Shown: positions 24,063 to 32,751 of the stretch, in pieces
How positions within the stretch are numbered: the stretch's first letter is position 1
Layout: the number at the start of each line of letters is the position of its first letter
Origin: a virus
DNA length: 41,812 bases
IMG/VR virus record: IMGVR_UViG_3300035698_003494
Location: 1-41,812 of that record
Reading direction: 5' to 3' (one strand)
The notes under the pieces: generated by a model
What the model was told of the DNA's origin: nothing
What the model saw: only the letters and a program-made list of their open reading frames with translations
Databases searched by the model: none
Program-made: the position numbers and the translations under genes

Positions 24063-24632
24063 CTATATTCTATGGATAGAAACTCTTGTATTTTTTAGAG
24101 CCCCATCAAAATCTGGTACTGCATCTCCATTATTATGATAACCTTTAAAAGTTAGTATATCTCCAACTATTAAATCTACAATAGTAGTATTGTTAGTAGT
24201 TGTAACTGCACTTTGAGAATTACCTGATAAAACTTGAGCAACCTCTACTCCATTTTTAATTATTAGACTTGATATTGTCTTATCTGCATTAAGACTACTT
24301 ACGCGTAAATTAAAGGTAACTAGATATCTACCTGCTTGAGTTGCTGTAAAACTATATGCTGTAGTATCAAATTCATTAAGACAATCAATATCTATAGTAT
24401 TAAATTCAATCTGTGTGAATGTATTATCAGCAATATTAGCTTGAGAAGCAGACAAATATACTACAATACATGTTTTATCTTTAAGTCTATTCACATCCCA
24501 TTTAAGCTCTTCTATATCTGTATCATGTTGCTGTATCCTATTCTCTTTAATAACATCTTCACTTTTCAAATCCCTCTCTACAGGATTCCCTAACATATCA
24601 ATTTTAGGATCTACATCTCCAATACTTGGCAT
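24063..24632 (-). CDS. C1q/TNF-like domain virion protein
   Basis: An N-terminal helix likely to form a coiled coil (IQQHDTDIEELKWDVNRLKDK) leads to a jelly-roll: TFTQIEFNTIDIDCLNEFDTTAYSFTATQAGRYLVTFNLRVSS...SSLIIKNGVEVAQ. This order (coil, then C1q-like head) makes trimers in tail fibres and spikes, so it may bind the host surface or decorate the tail. It overlaps the nozzle gene stop by one base. 189 residues. Confidence 0.7.
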   Translation of the reverse strand: MPSIGDVDPKIDMLGNPVERDLKSEDVIKENRIQQHDTDIEELKWDVNRLKDKTCIVVYLSASQANIADNTFTQIEFNTIDIDCLNEFDTTAYSFTATQAGRYLVTFNLRVSSLNADKTISSLIIKNGVEVAQVLSGNSQSAVTTTNNTTIVDLIVGDILTFKGYHNNGDAVPDFDGALKNTRVSIHRI

Positions 24633-27151
24633 TACTTATTCTCCCCAGATTGTTTAATTTGATTAGACCAGAAAGAGATATCCATAGATTGAGATAAAAT
24701 ATTATTAGAAAACTTATGCGCAATATATTTACCTTGTAATTTCAAAGGTAGTCTTTTGATAAGTACATCTAATGAATCACCATCTGTAGAAATATCCCCA
24801 CTATTAGTAATACCTAATTCATTTGTAACTGTAGTAGTAATAGGCATATCTGAAGTAGTTTTCCCTACTCCTATTTCAGTAAGTACAGTTTCTTTTCTCT
24901 TTGCAGGATTCTTATAAGAATTAAACATTGATTGCCATTCTGCATTTATAGAAGAATAAGAGGCATCTGCTTGTTGATCTCTCCAATCAGTAGGAGCTAC
25001 TCCAGAGTAACGAAGTTCATCTATTAATGCTCCTGTATATGTTGTAAATGCTGGAGGAAATTGTATTACTAATTTAGTAGCAACTGATAAATCAGCTCCT
25101 CCACTTGCTCCAGTAGGAGTAACAGCAGTATTAATTGAAAGTAAATACCATCCTGGTCCAGTGATAGGATTTCCATAAGCATCTTTGGAAATATTCCATT
25201 GAGTAGTTTCTGCCGTATTATAGATTGTAGCGATAAAATTGTAAATAACATATCCTCCTGCTACATCACTTGGATGTTTCCACCAAAAAGTTACATTTGT
25301 ATCTTCAAGATCTGTTGCTCCAGAAAAAGTATTTGTTAAAGCAGCATATCCTGTAGTTGTAGAGAATGCTAGTGAAGCTGATTGGTATTTCTTATCTGTT
25401 GTAGTAGCTGCAAAAGCTGATGTATTAGCAGATGTCCAACCAGTAGTAGAATTACAATCTGAGAGTAAATCACTCTTACTTAATTGATAATCATGTTTGT
25501 ATAGATAACCATCCTTATCTCCCATAATAACATAAGATTTAGTAGAACCTCTATACCCTGTAGCAGCAGTCATGTTTATAAAATCATACCTTGACCATGC
25601 TTTACTACTATTACCATAGATTAATTGATTCTGACTATAAGCATCTGCACTATTACCATAGAATAACCAGTATTGATCTTTATCTGGATGAATGCAAGCA
25701 AAATCATCTTCTCTTTTATCTTCAGGAACACTTTGTAGAGTAGGTACAATTCTTCTATCAATTCGTATAGGTTTACTACTTGCCCCTACCGCATATAGTC
25801 CAGTAGTAGATCTAAAGAATAGATATTGTAAAGCTCCCCAAACATTATCTTGTAAATCTCCTAATATAACTCTCCTAATTGATCTATCAGAAATAGCTCC
25901 AATTCCTTTCTCATTTGTGTCTCCTGTATACATAGATACTCTTCTATAAGGAATATCTGTATTGTTAGTAATAATAATTTTGTGTATAGAATAGTGTTTA
26001 AATACAAATAAGATATTTCCTAATGTTGACATTCCTTTGATGGAATCTCCATCTCCATCATCAATACCCATGTTAGAACTATCTGTAGTCCAATCTGCAC
26101 CATCATTAGGACTAGACCAGTAAATAACATTTCCATAAGAAGCAAATAATCTTCCATCGAATGTTTCTAAATTCTCTGGTAAACTAGGAGCATTTGTATC
26201 TGTGATAGATGTCCAAGAATTATTAGTAGTAGCAAAATATATTCCTTGTGTTTGACCCACTACCCGTATATCGTCAATTTGTAAAGCTCCAAATTTATTA
26301 TCTGTAACTTGAAAGATACTTACTTTTATCCTAACTATATCACCAACATCTGGTGCTCCTACAGTACCGCCTGTAGCTGTACTATTTGGATCAATTGAAA
26401 TTTGATGCCAACCACTTCCTATAGAATCACCATTAATATCTGTAGTAACTTCCCAGTAAGCTCCATTATTTTCTGCTGCTTCTTTATAGAAGTAAACTCT
26501 AATTTTAGATATTCCACCACCTACATCACTATCAGATCCTTTAATCCACATAGTAATATTTCTATTAGTAGCATCAAAAGTAGTAAAATCTTTATAGAAT
26601 CCATTTTCATTACCTACGGGAATAATATTAGCACCACCAGAGATACATCCTGTTCCTTCTACTTTATCGTAAGTAATAGCTGCTGGATTTGCTATCTCAG
26701 GTGTAGTACCAAATCTAGCCCACCCAGTAACAGCATCACAAGCATCTACTTGTCCTGTTCCTGCATCTGCACTCTTAGTAGTAATAAATGATTTACTTCC
26801 TATAGTAGCAGAACTTGGTATATAATCTGTATCAAGATTACTTAAGATAGCTGTAACTGTCCCAGCAGTTAAATCAACATCATATAGAACTCCATTGTCT
26901 GCATAACATTGTAAGTAGGTAGATCCTGCAAAACTAAATTGATAGAATCCTTTAATAGCTCCACCTGCTGCTGTTCCATTAATTCTACTAACACCTTTAC
27001 GTTTATGAATACTTCCATAAGTACCATACCTATCAAAATATACATTATGCGCTATAGAGGCTTCAGCAGAATTCATCTGATACTTGGATATAGCTTCGTT
27101 TAAGCCTTTAGAGTTATTATCAAATAACCATGTTTCATAGTTGCTTCCCAT
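24632..27151 (-). CDS. Tail nozzle protein (T7 gp12-like) with two binding-domain inserts
   Basis: 839 residues. The beginning (ASIAHNVYFDRYGTYGSIHKRKGVSRING) and the middle (YFATTNNSWTSITDTNAPSLPENLETFDGRLFASYGN) look like the beta-propeller of podovirus tail tubular protein B. Two jelly-roll segments interrupt it, each starting with a DACDAVTGW or SDCNSTTGW phrase and ending with IDDIRVVG or IDELRYSG; they resemble carbohydrate-binding modules. It is gene-adjacent to the adaptor, as in T7. ATG shares a base with the adaptor stop. Confidence 0.78.
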   Translation of the reverse strand: MGSNYETWLFDNNSKGLNEAISKYQMNSAEASIAHNVYFDRYGTYGSIHKRKGVSRINGTAAGGAIKGFYQFSFAGSTYLQCYADNGVLYDVDLTAGTVTAILSNLDTDYIPSSATIGSKSFITTKSADAGTGQVDACDAVTGWARFGTTPEIANPAAITYDKVEGTGCISGGANIIPVGNENGFYKDFTTFDATNRNITMWIKGSDSDVGGGISKIRVYFYKEAAENNGAYWEVTTDINGDSIGSGWHQISIDPNSTATGGTVGAPDVGDIVRIKVSIFQVTDNKFGALQIDDIRVVGQTQGIYFATTNNSWTSITDTNAPSLPENLETFDGRLFASYGNVIYWSSPNDGADWTTDSSNMGIDDGDGDSIKGMSTLGNILFVFKHYSIHKIIITNNTDIPYRRVSMYTGDTNEKGIGAISDRSIRRVILGDLQDNVWGALQYLFFRSTTGLYAVGASSKPIRIDRRIVPTLQSVPEDKREDDFACIHPDKDQYWLFYGNSADAYSQNQLIYGNSSKAWSRYDFINMTAATGYRGSTKSYVIMGDKDGYLYKHDYQLSKSDLLSDCNSTTGWTSANTSAFAATTTDKKYQSASLAFSTTTGYAALTNTFSGATDLEDTNVTFWWKHPSDVAGGYVIYNFIATIYNTAETTQWNISKDAYGNPITGPGWYLLSINTAVTPTGASGGADLSVATKLVIQFPPAFTTYTGALIDELRYSGVAPTDWRDQQADASYSSINAEWQSMFNSYKNPAKRKETVLTEIGVGKTTSDMPITTTVTNELGITNSGDISTDGDSLDVLIKRLPLKLQGKYIAHKFSNNILSQSMDISFWSNQIKQSGENK

Positions 27152-27795
27152 TATTCTAGTGAATCTCCTTGTAGTAGTCTTGCATCAGAACCATTCAAAT
27201 GTTTCCTTTGGTCTGCTAACATATCATTTAATCCTTTTTGAAACTTATGTTCCCAACGTCTATACCTTATATTATCATCTCTATCATTATATAAATCAGC
27301 TATTACACCATATTTTATTACTCTTGCATATTCATCATGAAATTCAAAGTAATGACTATCAGCAGTCATAGTTCTATGTTTTCTATAAATATAAGTTGTT
27401 AGAACTTTATTTTGAGCTGGAGTAGGATAGAGGTAAAAAGCATCATCTGTCACTGGTATAAAGTGAGTAGGTGATCCTGTTGCTTGAGTATAATCTGTTA
27501 CTACCTCTTCATATCTTTTTAAGGCCATCTTCTTAAGAGATACTTTTTGTTCTGATTCTTTCATACTTTCTACATTATTTACTTGATAAGCTGTATTAGA
27601 AGATAGTGTATACCTTCTTGTACCAGCTACAGTTGTAAAGTCATATAGATCTCGCATACCTCTCCACGAAGTCTTTGCTTCTAACTCCATAATTCTGTCA
27701 TTAGTGAAGTCATCTATCAGTAACTCTGTATAAGCTGTAGAGTCATCAAAATATCTTTTTACTTGTAGTTTAAATGCGCTAAAATCAATTGCCAT
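27151..27795 (-). CDS. Tail adaptor, T7 gp11-like (tail tubular protein A)
   Basis: 214 residues. The order of a helical N-terminus (LIDDFTNDRIMELEAKTSWRGMRDLYDF), a short beta region with YTLSSNTAYQVNNVESM, and DDAFYLYPTPAQNKVLTTYIYRK followed by a helical EYARVIKYGVIADLYNDRDDN matches portal-nozzle adaptors. It should ring the portal and join it to the nozzle encoded next. Overlaps the glycosyltransferase gene by 11 bases. Confidence 0.8.
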   Translation of the reverse strand: MAIDFSAFKLQVKRYFDDSTAYTELLIDDFTNDRIMELEAKTSWRGMRDLYDFTTVAGTRRYTLSSNTAYQVNNVESMKESEQKVSLKKMALKRYEEVVTDYTQATGSPTHFIPVTDDAFYLYPTPAQNKVLTTYIYRKHRTMTADSHYFEFHDEYARVIKYGVIADLYNDRDDNIRYRRWEHKFQKGLNDMLADQRKHLNGSDARLLQGDSLE

Positions 27796-28903
27796 AACTT
27801 TTCATCCTCCTTGTGTGTTTTATTTGCTCTTTCTTTAGAATTCTAGCATATCTTTCCGCGATTGTCGCTAAACTATAATTAGCTTTTATCTTTTTGTAAG
27901 CTGTATTTCCTACTTGTTTTCTAAGAGTAGCATCTTTAATTAATAGTTCTAAACTTTCAATCCAATCTTCAGTTGTATTACATAAGTAACCATCTTTACC
28001 ATGCTCAATACATTTGTATGGTTCGACATCTGAAGCTACTACTGGTATCTTTAATGCAGATGCTTCTAACCATCTTAAATTACTTTTAGCTCTATTAAAT
28101 AATGTATCTCTGATTGGAGCTAATTCTATATCAAATCCAGCCTTTGCTTTATATTCAGGATACTTATTTACAGGTATCCATCTTTGTATGTGCTCTACTC
28201 TCTTTAAACTTGTTATCTTCTCAGGCAGTTCTCCACCTAAGAATTTAAACCTAACTTTAGGGTACTTCTTATGTATGTACTCTATAGCTGGTATAATTAA
28301 TTCTACATCTTTTAGGTGAGCAGATCCACCTTCCCAGCCAACTGTTATATATGTTTTCTTTATATTATTTTTATACTTGCCCCAAAGTTTTAAATCTACT
28401 CCATTTGGTACAATATGTATATTCTCGTTAAATGGTTTGTATAGGTCTTTTAAATATTTTGTTGATACAATTACTGCATCACTATCTTGTAACTGTGTCT
28501 TAACTACTTTCATCAAATCAGAGTTTGGATCAAAGTAAGAATGGTTAGGATTTGAAGAATCTACACCAAACGCATAATCATCTATCTCAGTTATTACAGG
28601 TTGTTTAAAATGATGAATTAGATCTATTAAAGCTAATCCCCAGCAAGAAGAGAATAGTTGAAAGATGAAAGACTTAACTTTCTTCTTTGTACATAAGAAT
28701 CTAAAATAATTCTCTTTCTCTAACCTATCTTTAGGGTTTGCTATAGTAGCTTCTAATTGATTTACCTCAGCATTAAACTTTGCTGGATTATAATCATTAT
28801 ACCAACATTTAGATAAATCTGCTTTCTCCATTTCTTTAGCAAAACCTATCATTCTATAATATGCACTCGACTGTGTCTGAGTGTAACCCCAATATACTTT
28901 CAT
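27785..28903 (-). CDS. GT4-like glycosyltransferase in the structural operon
   Basis: 372 residues of GT-B fold: VYWGYTQTQSSAYYRM, IVPNGVDLKLWGKY, YITVGWEGGSAHLKDVELI, and the donor site LAPIRDTLFNRAKSNLRWLEASALKIPVVASDVEPY ending in a typical C-terminal helix. It lies between a lectin-like tail/fibre gene and the adaptor, co-transcribed with virion genes and apart from the main sugar cassette. A virion protein could be its acceptor. ATG after AGGAGG. Cytoplasmic. Confidence 0.87.
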   Translation of the reverse strand: MKVYWGYTQTQSSAYYRMIGFAKEMEKADLSKCWYNDYNPAKFNAEVNQLEATIANPKDRLEKENYFRFLCTKKKVKSFIFQLFSSCWGLALIDLIHHFKQPVITEIDDYAFGVDSSNPNHSYFDPNSDLMKVVKTQLQDSDAVIVSTKYLKDLYKPFNENIHIVPNGVDLKLWGKYKNNIKKTYITVGWEGGSAHLKDVELIIPAIEYIHKKYPKVRFKFLGGELPEKITSLKRVEHIQRWIPVNKYPEYKAKAGFDIELAPIRDTLFNRAKSNLRWLEASALKIPVVASDVEPYKCIEHGKDGYLCNTTEDWIESLELLIKDATLRKQVGNTAYKKIKANYSLATIAERYARILKKEQIKHTRRMKSYGN

Positions 28904-28919
28904 ACTTTCCTCCTATACT

Positions 28920-30017
28920 TTATTTAACGTCCTTCGTATTTGATCCTGCTGTATCTATTTCATAATGGATATCAAAATCTAAAAAATACACTCCTCCTGC
29001 ATAATTGTCTGCTGAGGCTGCTACCCTTTTAATTCTGCACATTAAGACAGATGAAATGGTATGTCCTGTACCATCTATCCCCGCAGTAGGAAAATATCCA
29101 AATTGGTGCATCCCATTAGTATTTACTCCAGTTGGTATATCCGTAGTAACTAAAGTAGTATTTGCAGGAAAATCTTCACCTATATCTGCCCACCAATATT
29201 CAAATTCTACTCCAAAATTATCTGAAGGATCCACATCAGAAGTTGTCATAAAATGTACATGTGGCCATATAGTAGATCCTTCTTTCCACTTATGAGGTAT
29301 TTGAACTGTTATAATTGACTCATCACCATCTGAATACACATAACCATAGACACCTTGACTACCAGAACCATCTGTAGCCATCTGAGTTAATGCTGGATTG
29401 TTAGAATTTCCTCTCCAATTGTTAGGTCCTAGAGGTGTGACATAATCTTCCCATACTGTAGCAGTACCATTAAATTCTAAAGTACCATCTGCTTTAATAG
29501 CAGTATAGTTAGTTCCAGGAGTACCTACTTGTGTCTCTCGAGCAGCATCTATCTCTACTACTGTAGTTCCATCTGTTCTTAGTCTTATTTTCTCTGCTGC
29601 TATAGTTAGTCCTGGTGTAGTAGCTGGAGGAGCTAGTTCAAAATTAAATAAATGAGTACCTCCACCAAATGTTCCACTATTATCATATAATGCTTGAACT
29701 ATCTCTGCATCTGTAGATGTGGAAGCTAAATCTGCATAATCTAACATGCTAAGATCAAATATTCCACCATCCCAAGGAATAACCCCAGCGTAACCACCCA
29801 CAGTAGAAACTGCATCATGAAAATCCCCACTAGTTGAAAATGTATGTGTCACACTTCCAGCTAAAACATTATCTAGATAAATACTTAAAGTTTTACCTCC
29901 GTCTAAACCACCTGCTTTATCCCACATAACAACCATGTGTATAACATCATCTGGAGACCAAGTTTCACCAATAGTAAAGGTTCCACCTGTTGGTTCTTCG
30001 ACTCCATTAACTCTCAA
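28920..30017 (-). CDS. Lectin-type tail/fibre protein, 3' part of a frameshifted gene
   Basis: The frame is open up to 30044 and has no good start of its own (TTG at 30017, no ribosome site). It begins SIDDWTFILRVNGVEEPTGG, then VIHMVVMWDKAGGLDGGKTLSIYLDNVLAG, a concanavalin/LamG-like fold. The last 200 residues (IPHKWKEGSTIWPHVHFM...EFEYWW) match a domain I know from environmental phage fibre proteins. The 5' part lies in the other frame at 30014-30208; a one-base shift near 30,041 would join them into about 420 residues. Confidence 0.8.
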   Translation of the reverse strand: MRVNGVEEPTGGTFTIGETWSPDDVIHMVVMWDKAGGLDGGKTLSIYLDNVLAGSVTHTFSTSGDFHDAVSTVGGYAGVIPWDGGIFDLSMLDYADLASTSTDAEIVQALYDNSGTFGGGTHLFNFELAPPATTPGLTIAAEKIRLRTDGTTVVEIDAARETQVGTPGTNYTAIKADGTLEFNGTATVWEDYVTPLGPNNWRGNSNNPALTQMATDGSGSQGVYGYVYSDGDESIITVQIPHKWKEGSTIWPHVHFMTTSDVDPSDNFGVEFEYWWADIGEDFPANTTLVTTDIPTGVNTNGMHQFGYFPTAGIDGTGHTISSVLMCRIKRVAASADNYAGGVYFLDFDIHYEIDTAGSNTKDVK

Positions 30018-30208
30018 AATAAAAGTCCAATCATCAATACTTGACTAACAACTAAAGAATTATAATTGATATCTGCTGCAAGTGGATAAAGAACTCCTGA
30101 ATCCGTACCGTACATACGCATATTCCAAAATAAAGAACCATCACTTATTTGAGTTCTAAAGTTATCAAAATAATGTTCGTTATATCCTTTTCCTGGACGT
30201 ACAGCCAT
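30014..30208 (-). CDS. Lectin-type tail/fibre protein, 5' part of a frameshifted gene
   Basis: ATG at 30208 (TAATG with the previous stop, AAAGGAAAG upstream) opens MAVRPGKGYNEHYFDNFRTQISDGSLFWNMRMYGTDSGVLYPLAADINYNSLVVSQ, the normal start of a concanavalin-like phage protein. After about residue 56 the frame runs into VLMIGLLF and stops, while the -1 frame continues with SIDDWTFILRVNG. Adding one A to the CAAG at about 30,041 would restore one frame. It may be a real mutation, programmed shifting or a sequencing/assembly error. Confidence 0.7.
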   Translation of the reverse strand: MAVRPGKGYNEHYFDNFRTQISDGSLFWNMRMYGTDSGVLYPLAADINYNSLVVSQVLMIGLLF

Positions 30209-30618
30209 TATGATCTTTCCTTTATAATTTTTCTCCAACTCTCAGTATTGTTGGGTAAACTTCTTACTCTACATGCTTCCTCTAACCAATGGTTTGCAAA
30301 TTCTTGCTTATTAACATCTTGCATTATAAAATCACTCCCAAGCATCCACTTATTCATCTGTTTAGATAGATTCATTACAATCTTATCTAGATTCTCTTGT
30401 GTTCTTGGTAACTGACTAATCTCTAAAGCTTTGACTACATAATTTTCTAAAGTTCCTGATGCCATTTCTTTACAGCTTAATTCAGGAATTTCATTCATCT
30501 CAAATCCATCTTGTGCTGGACCTGAGGATAACTTAGTATTCTCTCTATTTAGTAATGTTGAGTTTACTTCCTCTGGTCTATTACCAGGTTCAGAAACTAT
30601 GCTTGCTTCATCTGACAT
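30208..30618 (-). CDS. Hypothetical structural-operon protein, 136 aa
   Basis: A polar, disordered first third (SEPGNRPEEVNSTLLNRENTKLSS) is followed by a helical domain (LENYVVKALEISQLPRTQENLDKIVMNLSKQMNKWMLGSDFI). It overlaps the epimerase end by 22 bases and couples to the lectin-type gene. It may be an assembly or chaperone factor for the neighbouring fibre gene, by position only. Confidence 0.6.
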   Translation of the reverse strand: MSDEASIVSEPGNRPEEVNSTLLNRENTKLSSGPAQDGFEMNEIPELSCKEMASGTLENYVVKALEISQLPRTQENLDKIVMNLSKQMNKWMLGSDFIMQDVNKQEFANHWLEEACRVRSLPNNTESWRKIIKERS

Positions 30619-31529
30619 TTATACCACCTCACATATTTTTCTAAATCTCTATCAAAATCAGTTGTAGGTTTAAATCCATACTTACCTACTTTAGTAATAT
30701 CTGTACATAATCTTTGCACTTCTCCAGCCCTAGGTTGTACATATCTAATCCCTGAAGTAGATCCTGTAATCTCTATAATCTTTTCTGCTATATATTTAAT
30801 AGCCTGAGTCTCTCCTGTACCAAAGTTATAGACTCCTGCTGGAAGTTCTGTCATAGCAAAACTATAAGCTTGAATAATATCATCTATATACATATAGTCT
30901 CGTTTTTGTTCACCTGAACCATAAATATGAAGTGGTGCATTATTTAAAGCAGCTTTTGTAAATCTAGCAATCACTGATCCATAACTACCATCATTTTGAG
31001 ATGGTCCAAAAGCATTAAAGTTACGTACTATAATAATATCCATTCCATGAGTATCTACATAAGATTTCGCTAACCTATCAGCAGCCACTTTACTTGCACC
31101 ATAAGGTGACTGGCAGTCTAAAGGATGTTCTTCATTCATATATTCTTGTTGGGAACTTCCATAAACTTCTGAGGTTGAAGCAACTATACATTTAATCTTA
31201 TGCTTTCTACATTGTTCTAATATATTTAAAGTACCACTAACATTTATATCGAGTGTCTCTTGAGGATACTTAATAGAGTAATCGACATGAATTTGAGCAG
31301 CTAAGTGTATTACTAAATCTATAGGGTTCTTCTTAGGAACACTAAAAACTTTATGTAACCACTTCTTATCTCTAATATCTTTATTATAGATGCAATGAGG
31401 ATAATCAATCTTATTACTACATGAATGAAAATCATTATCCATTCCTGTAACTATATGACCTTGATCCCACAAATGATTTGCTAGGTGTGATCCCATAAAT
31501 CCTTTAATCCCAGTTATAAATACATGCAT
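30597..31529 (-). CDS. Extended SDR nucleotide-sugar epimerase/dehydratase
   Basis: 310 residues, a NAD-dependent sugar nucleotide enzyme: TGIKGFMGSHL for the cofactor, VIHLAAQIHVDYS, the STSEVYG strand, catalytic Tyr/Lys in SPYGASK, and RNFNAFGPSQ for the substrate site. STSEVYG with SPYGASK is close to UDP-sugar 4-epimerases and 4,6-dehydratases; which one cannot be told. A keto-sugar from a dehydratase is what the DegT aminotransferase at 14198 needs. It sits directly after the capsid gene in the late operon. ATG after AGGAG. Confidence 0.9.
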   Translation of the reverse strand: MHVFITGIKGFMGSHLANHLWDQGHIVTGMDNDFHSCSNKIDYPHCIYNKDIRDKKWLHKVFSVPKKNPIDLVIHLAAQIHVDYSIKYPQETLDINVSGTLNILEQCRKHKIKCIVASTSEVYGSSQQEYMNEEHPLDCQSPYGASKVAADRLAKSYVDTHGMDIIIVRNFNAFGPSQNDGSYGSVIARFTKAALNNAPLHIYGSGEQKRDYMYIDDIIQAYSFAMTELPAGVYNFGTGETQAIKYIAEKIIEITGSTSGIRYVQPRAGEVQRLCTDITKVGKYGFKPTTDFDRDLEKYVRWYKCQMKQA

Positions 31530-31560
31530 TATACTACTCCTATACTTTATTTGATTGGAA

Positions 31561-31578
31561 GGGGAGTTTTACCTCCCC
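31561..31578 (-). terminator. GC-rich hairpin after the capsid gene
   Basis: GGGGAG-TTTTAC-CTCCCC forms a perfect 6-bp stem 20 bases past the capsid stop, in the 68-base gap before the epimerase. On the leftward transcript it is not followed by a U run, so it is more likely a partial attenuator or 3' mRNA stabiliser that favours capsid over downstream genes than a full terminator. Confidence 0.45.
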
Positions 31579-31597
31579 AACCATTCCATTCAGGTTT

Positions 31598-32713
31598 CTA
31601 ACCGTTAAAAGTTATAAGACCTGTTCCTTGTGTACTGTCAAGGACTTTACATACACCTGTCCATTTATATCCTACAGTAGCTGTTTGCTGCAATAGATTA
31701 TCGTGGGAAGCAGTTTCAAAACCTAGACGATAAGTTTTGATTCCTGTGTCTCCAGCGAATTCAGTTATAGCAAAAGCTTGTTTTCCTAAGAATATAGCAA
31801 GATAAGCGGTAATTGATCCTGTAGCACCTGTCACACTCATAGAGTGAGAAGAATTAAATAGGTTAGTAGATTCGATTATTCTACAACCAGCAACTTTACC
31901 AACTTCATGTTTGAACATTTTGTCAGCATTGTTGTATCTATTCCATTCTCTCCATTCTGGATCCTCCATAACACTGTTAGCTTGTTTTGGAGAAACTACT
32001 AATGCGTATTCTCCACCACTATGCGGACTAACATTAGCAACCTTCAAGTCTGTTACAACTTTTCGGATCTTGCCTATGTTAAGAGCGTCTGGACCTGTCG
32101 CACCTAAACCAACTGCATTTGTGTCACCATTATCTGCACTTGCGCTATAGAACGCTGTAAAACGTGCTAGAGTAACTTCAGTTGACTTATCAGCAGACAA
32201 GAAATATGCAGACAAACCACCAAGTTTTCCGTTGTACCATGTTGATAATGGTCTGTGGAATAAACCTGTAGCAGTAGGACCTGCATGATAAGCTACACTG
32301 GCAACATAATCTTCGGTAAACTCACTAAAGAGTTTATCTTGGATATATTTGTCAATTGTGTTAGCAGCTGAAACACCAAATCTTTCTACAGCAATAGTCA
32401 TCATATCAGCGATAGATGATTTTGCCATTACATCAGAAATAGCTGTCCTGTCACCAAATTGAATCACGGTTGCTGTCTTAGTACCACCTGTCATAAATTG
32501 ACCTGCTGGTAAAACACCTTCTGTGATTCTGGCACCTGAAGCAAACTTAGTTACAGTGTGAAATGTAATTACATTACCATTCCGTTGCTGTATTGGTCGG
32601 TTGTCAGCTAATTGCATTAAAACAGAATTATCTTCTAATACTTCTAGTATCTTTTTGTCGTGAAATGCTCCGAGTAGACCTGCGGAGTTATCACCGACGG
32701 CTGAACCTGCCAT
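31598..32713 (-). CDS. Major capsid protein, N4-gp56-like family
   Basis: 371 residues. NVITFHTVTKFASGARITEGVLPAGQFMTGGTKTATVIQFGDRTAISDVMAKSSIADMMTIAVERFG is typical of the HK97-fold N4-gp56 family, which has no long delta domain, and VVSPKQANSVMEDPEWREW...GKVAGCRIIEST fits the later part. ATG at 32713 (MAGSAVGD) has GAAGG eight bases upstream; in-frame GTG/ATG starts at 32722 and 32719 are too close to it. Preceded by the scaffold-like gene and followed by a hairpin, as highly expressed capsid genes often are. Confidence 0.88.
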   Translation of the reverse strand: MAGSAVGDNSAGLLGAFHDKKILEVLEDNSVLMQLADNRPIQQRNGNVITFHTVTKFASGARITEGVLPAGQFMTGGTKTATVIQFGDRTAISDVMAKSSIADMMTIAVERFGVSAANTIDKYIQDKLFSEFTEDYVASVAYHAGPTATGLFHRPLSTWYNGKLGGLSAYFLSADKSTEVTLARFTAFYSASADNGDTNAVGLGATGPDALNIGKIRKVVTDLKVANVSPHSGGEYALVVSPKQANSVMEDPEWREWNRYNNADKMFKHEVGKVAGCRIIESTNLFNSSHSMSVTGATGSITAYLAIFLGKQAFAITEFAGDTGIKTYRLGFETASHDNLLQQTATVGYKWTGVCKVLDSTQGTGLITFNG

Positions 32714-32751
32714 CGTCATCACCTTCTTTCATTATTTAATTTTTTCTTTCT

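Noticed and set aside
24632-27151. Long rightward ORFs opposite the nozzle gene (for example 26402-26791)
   Set aside because: They are antisense shadows with Ser/Ile/Thr-rich low-complexity products and no start signals.
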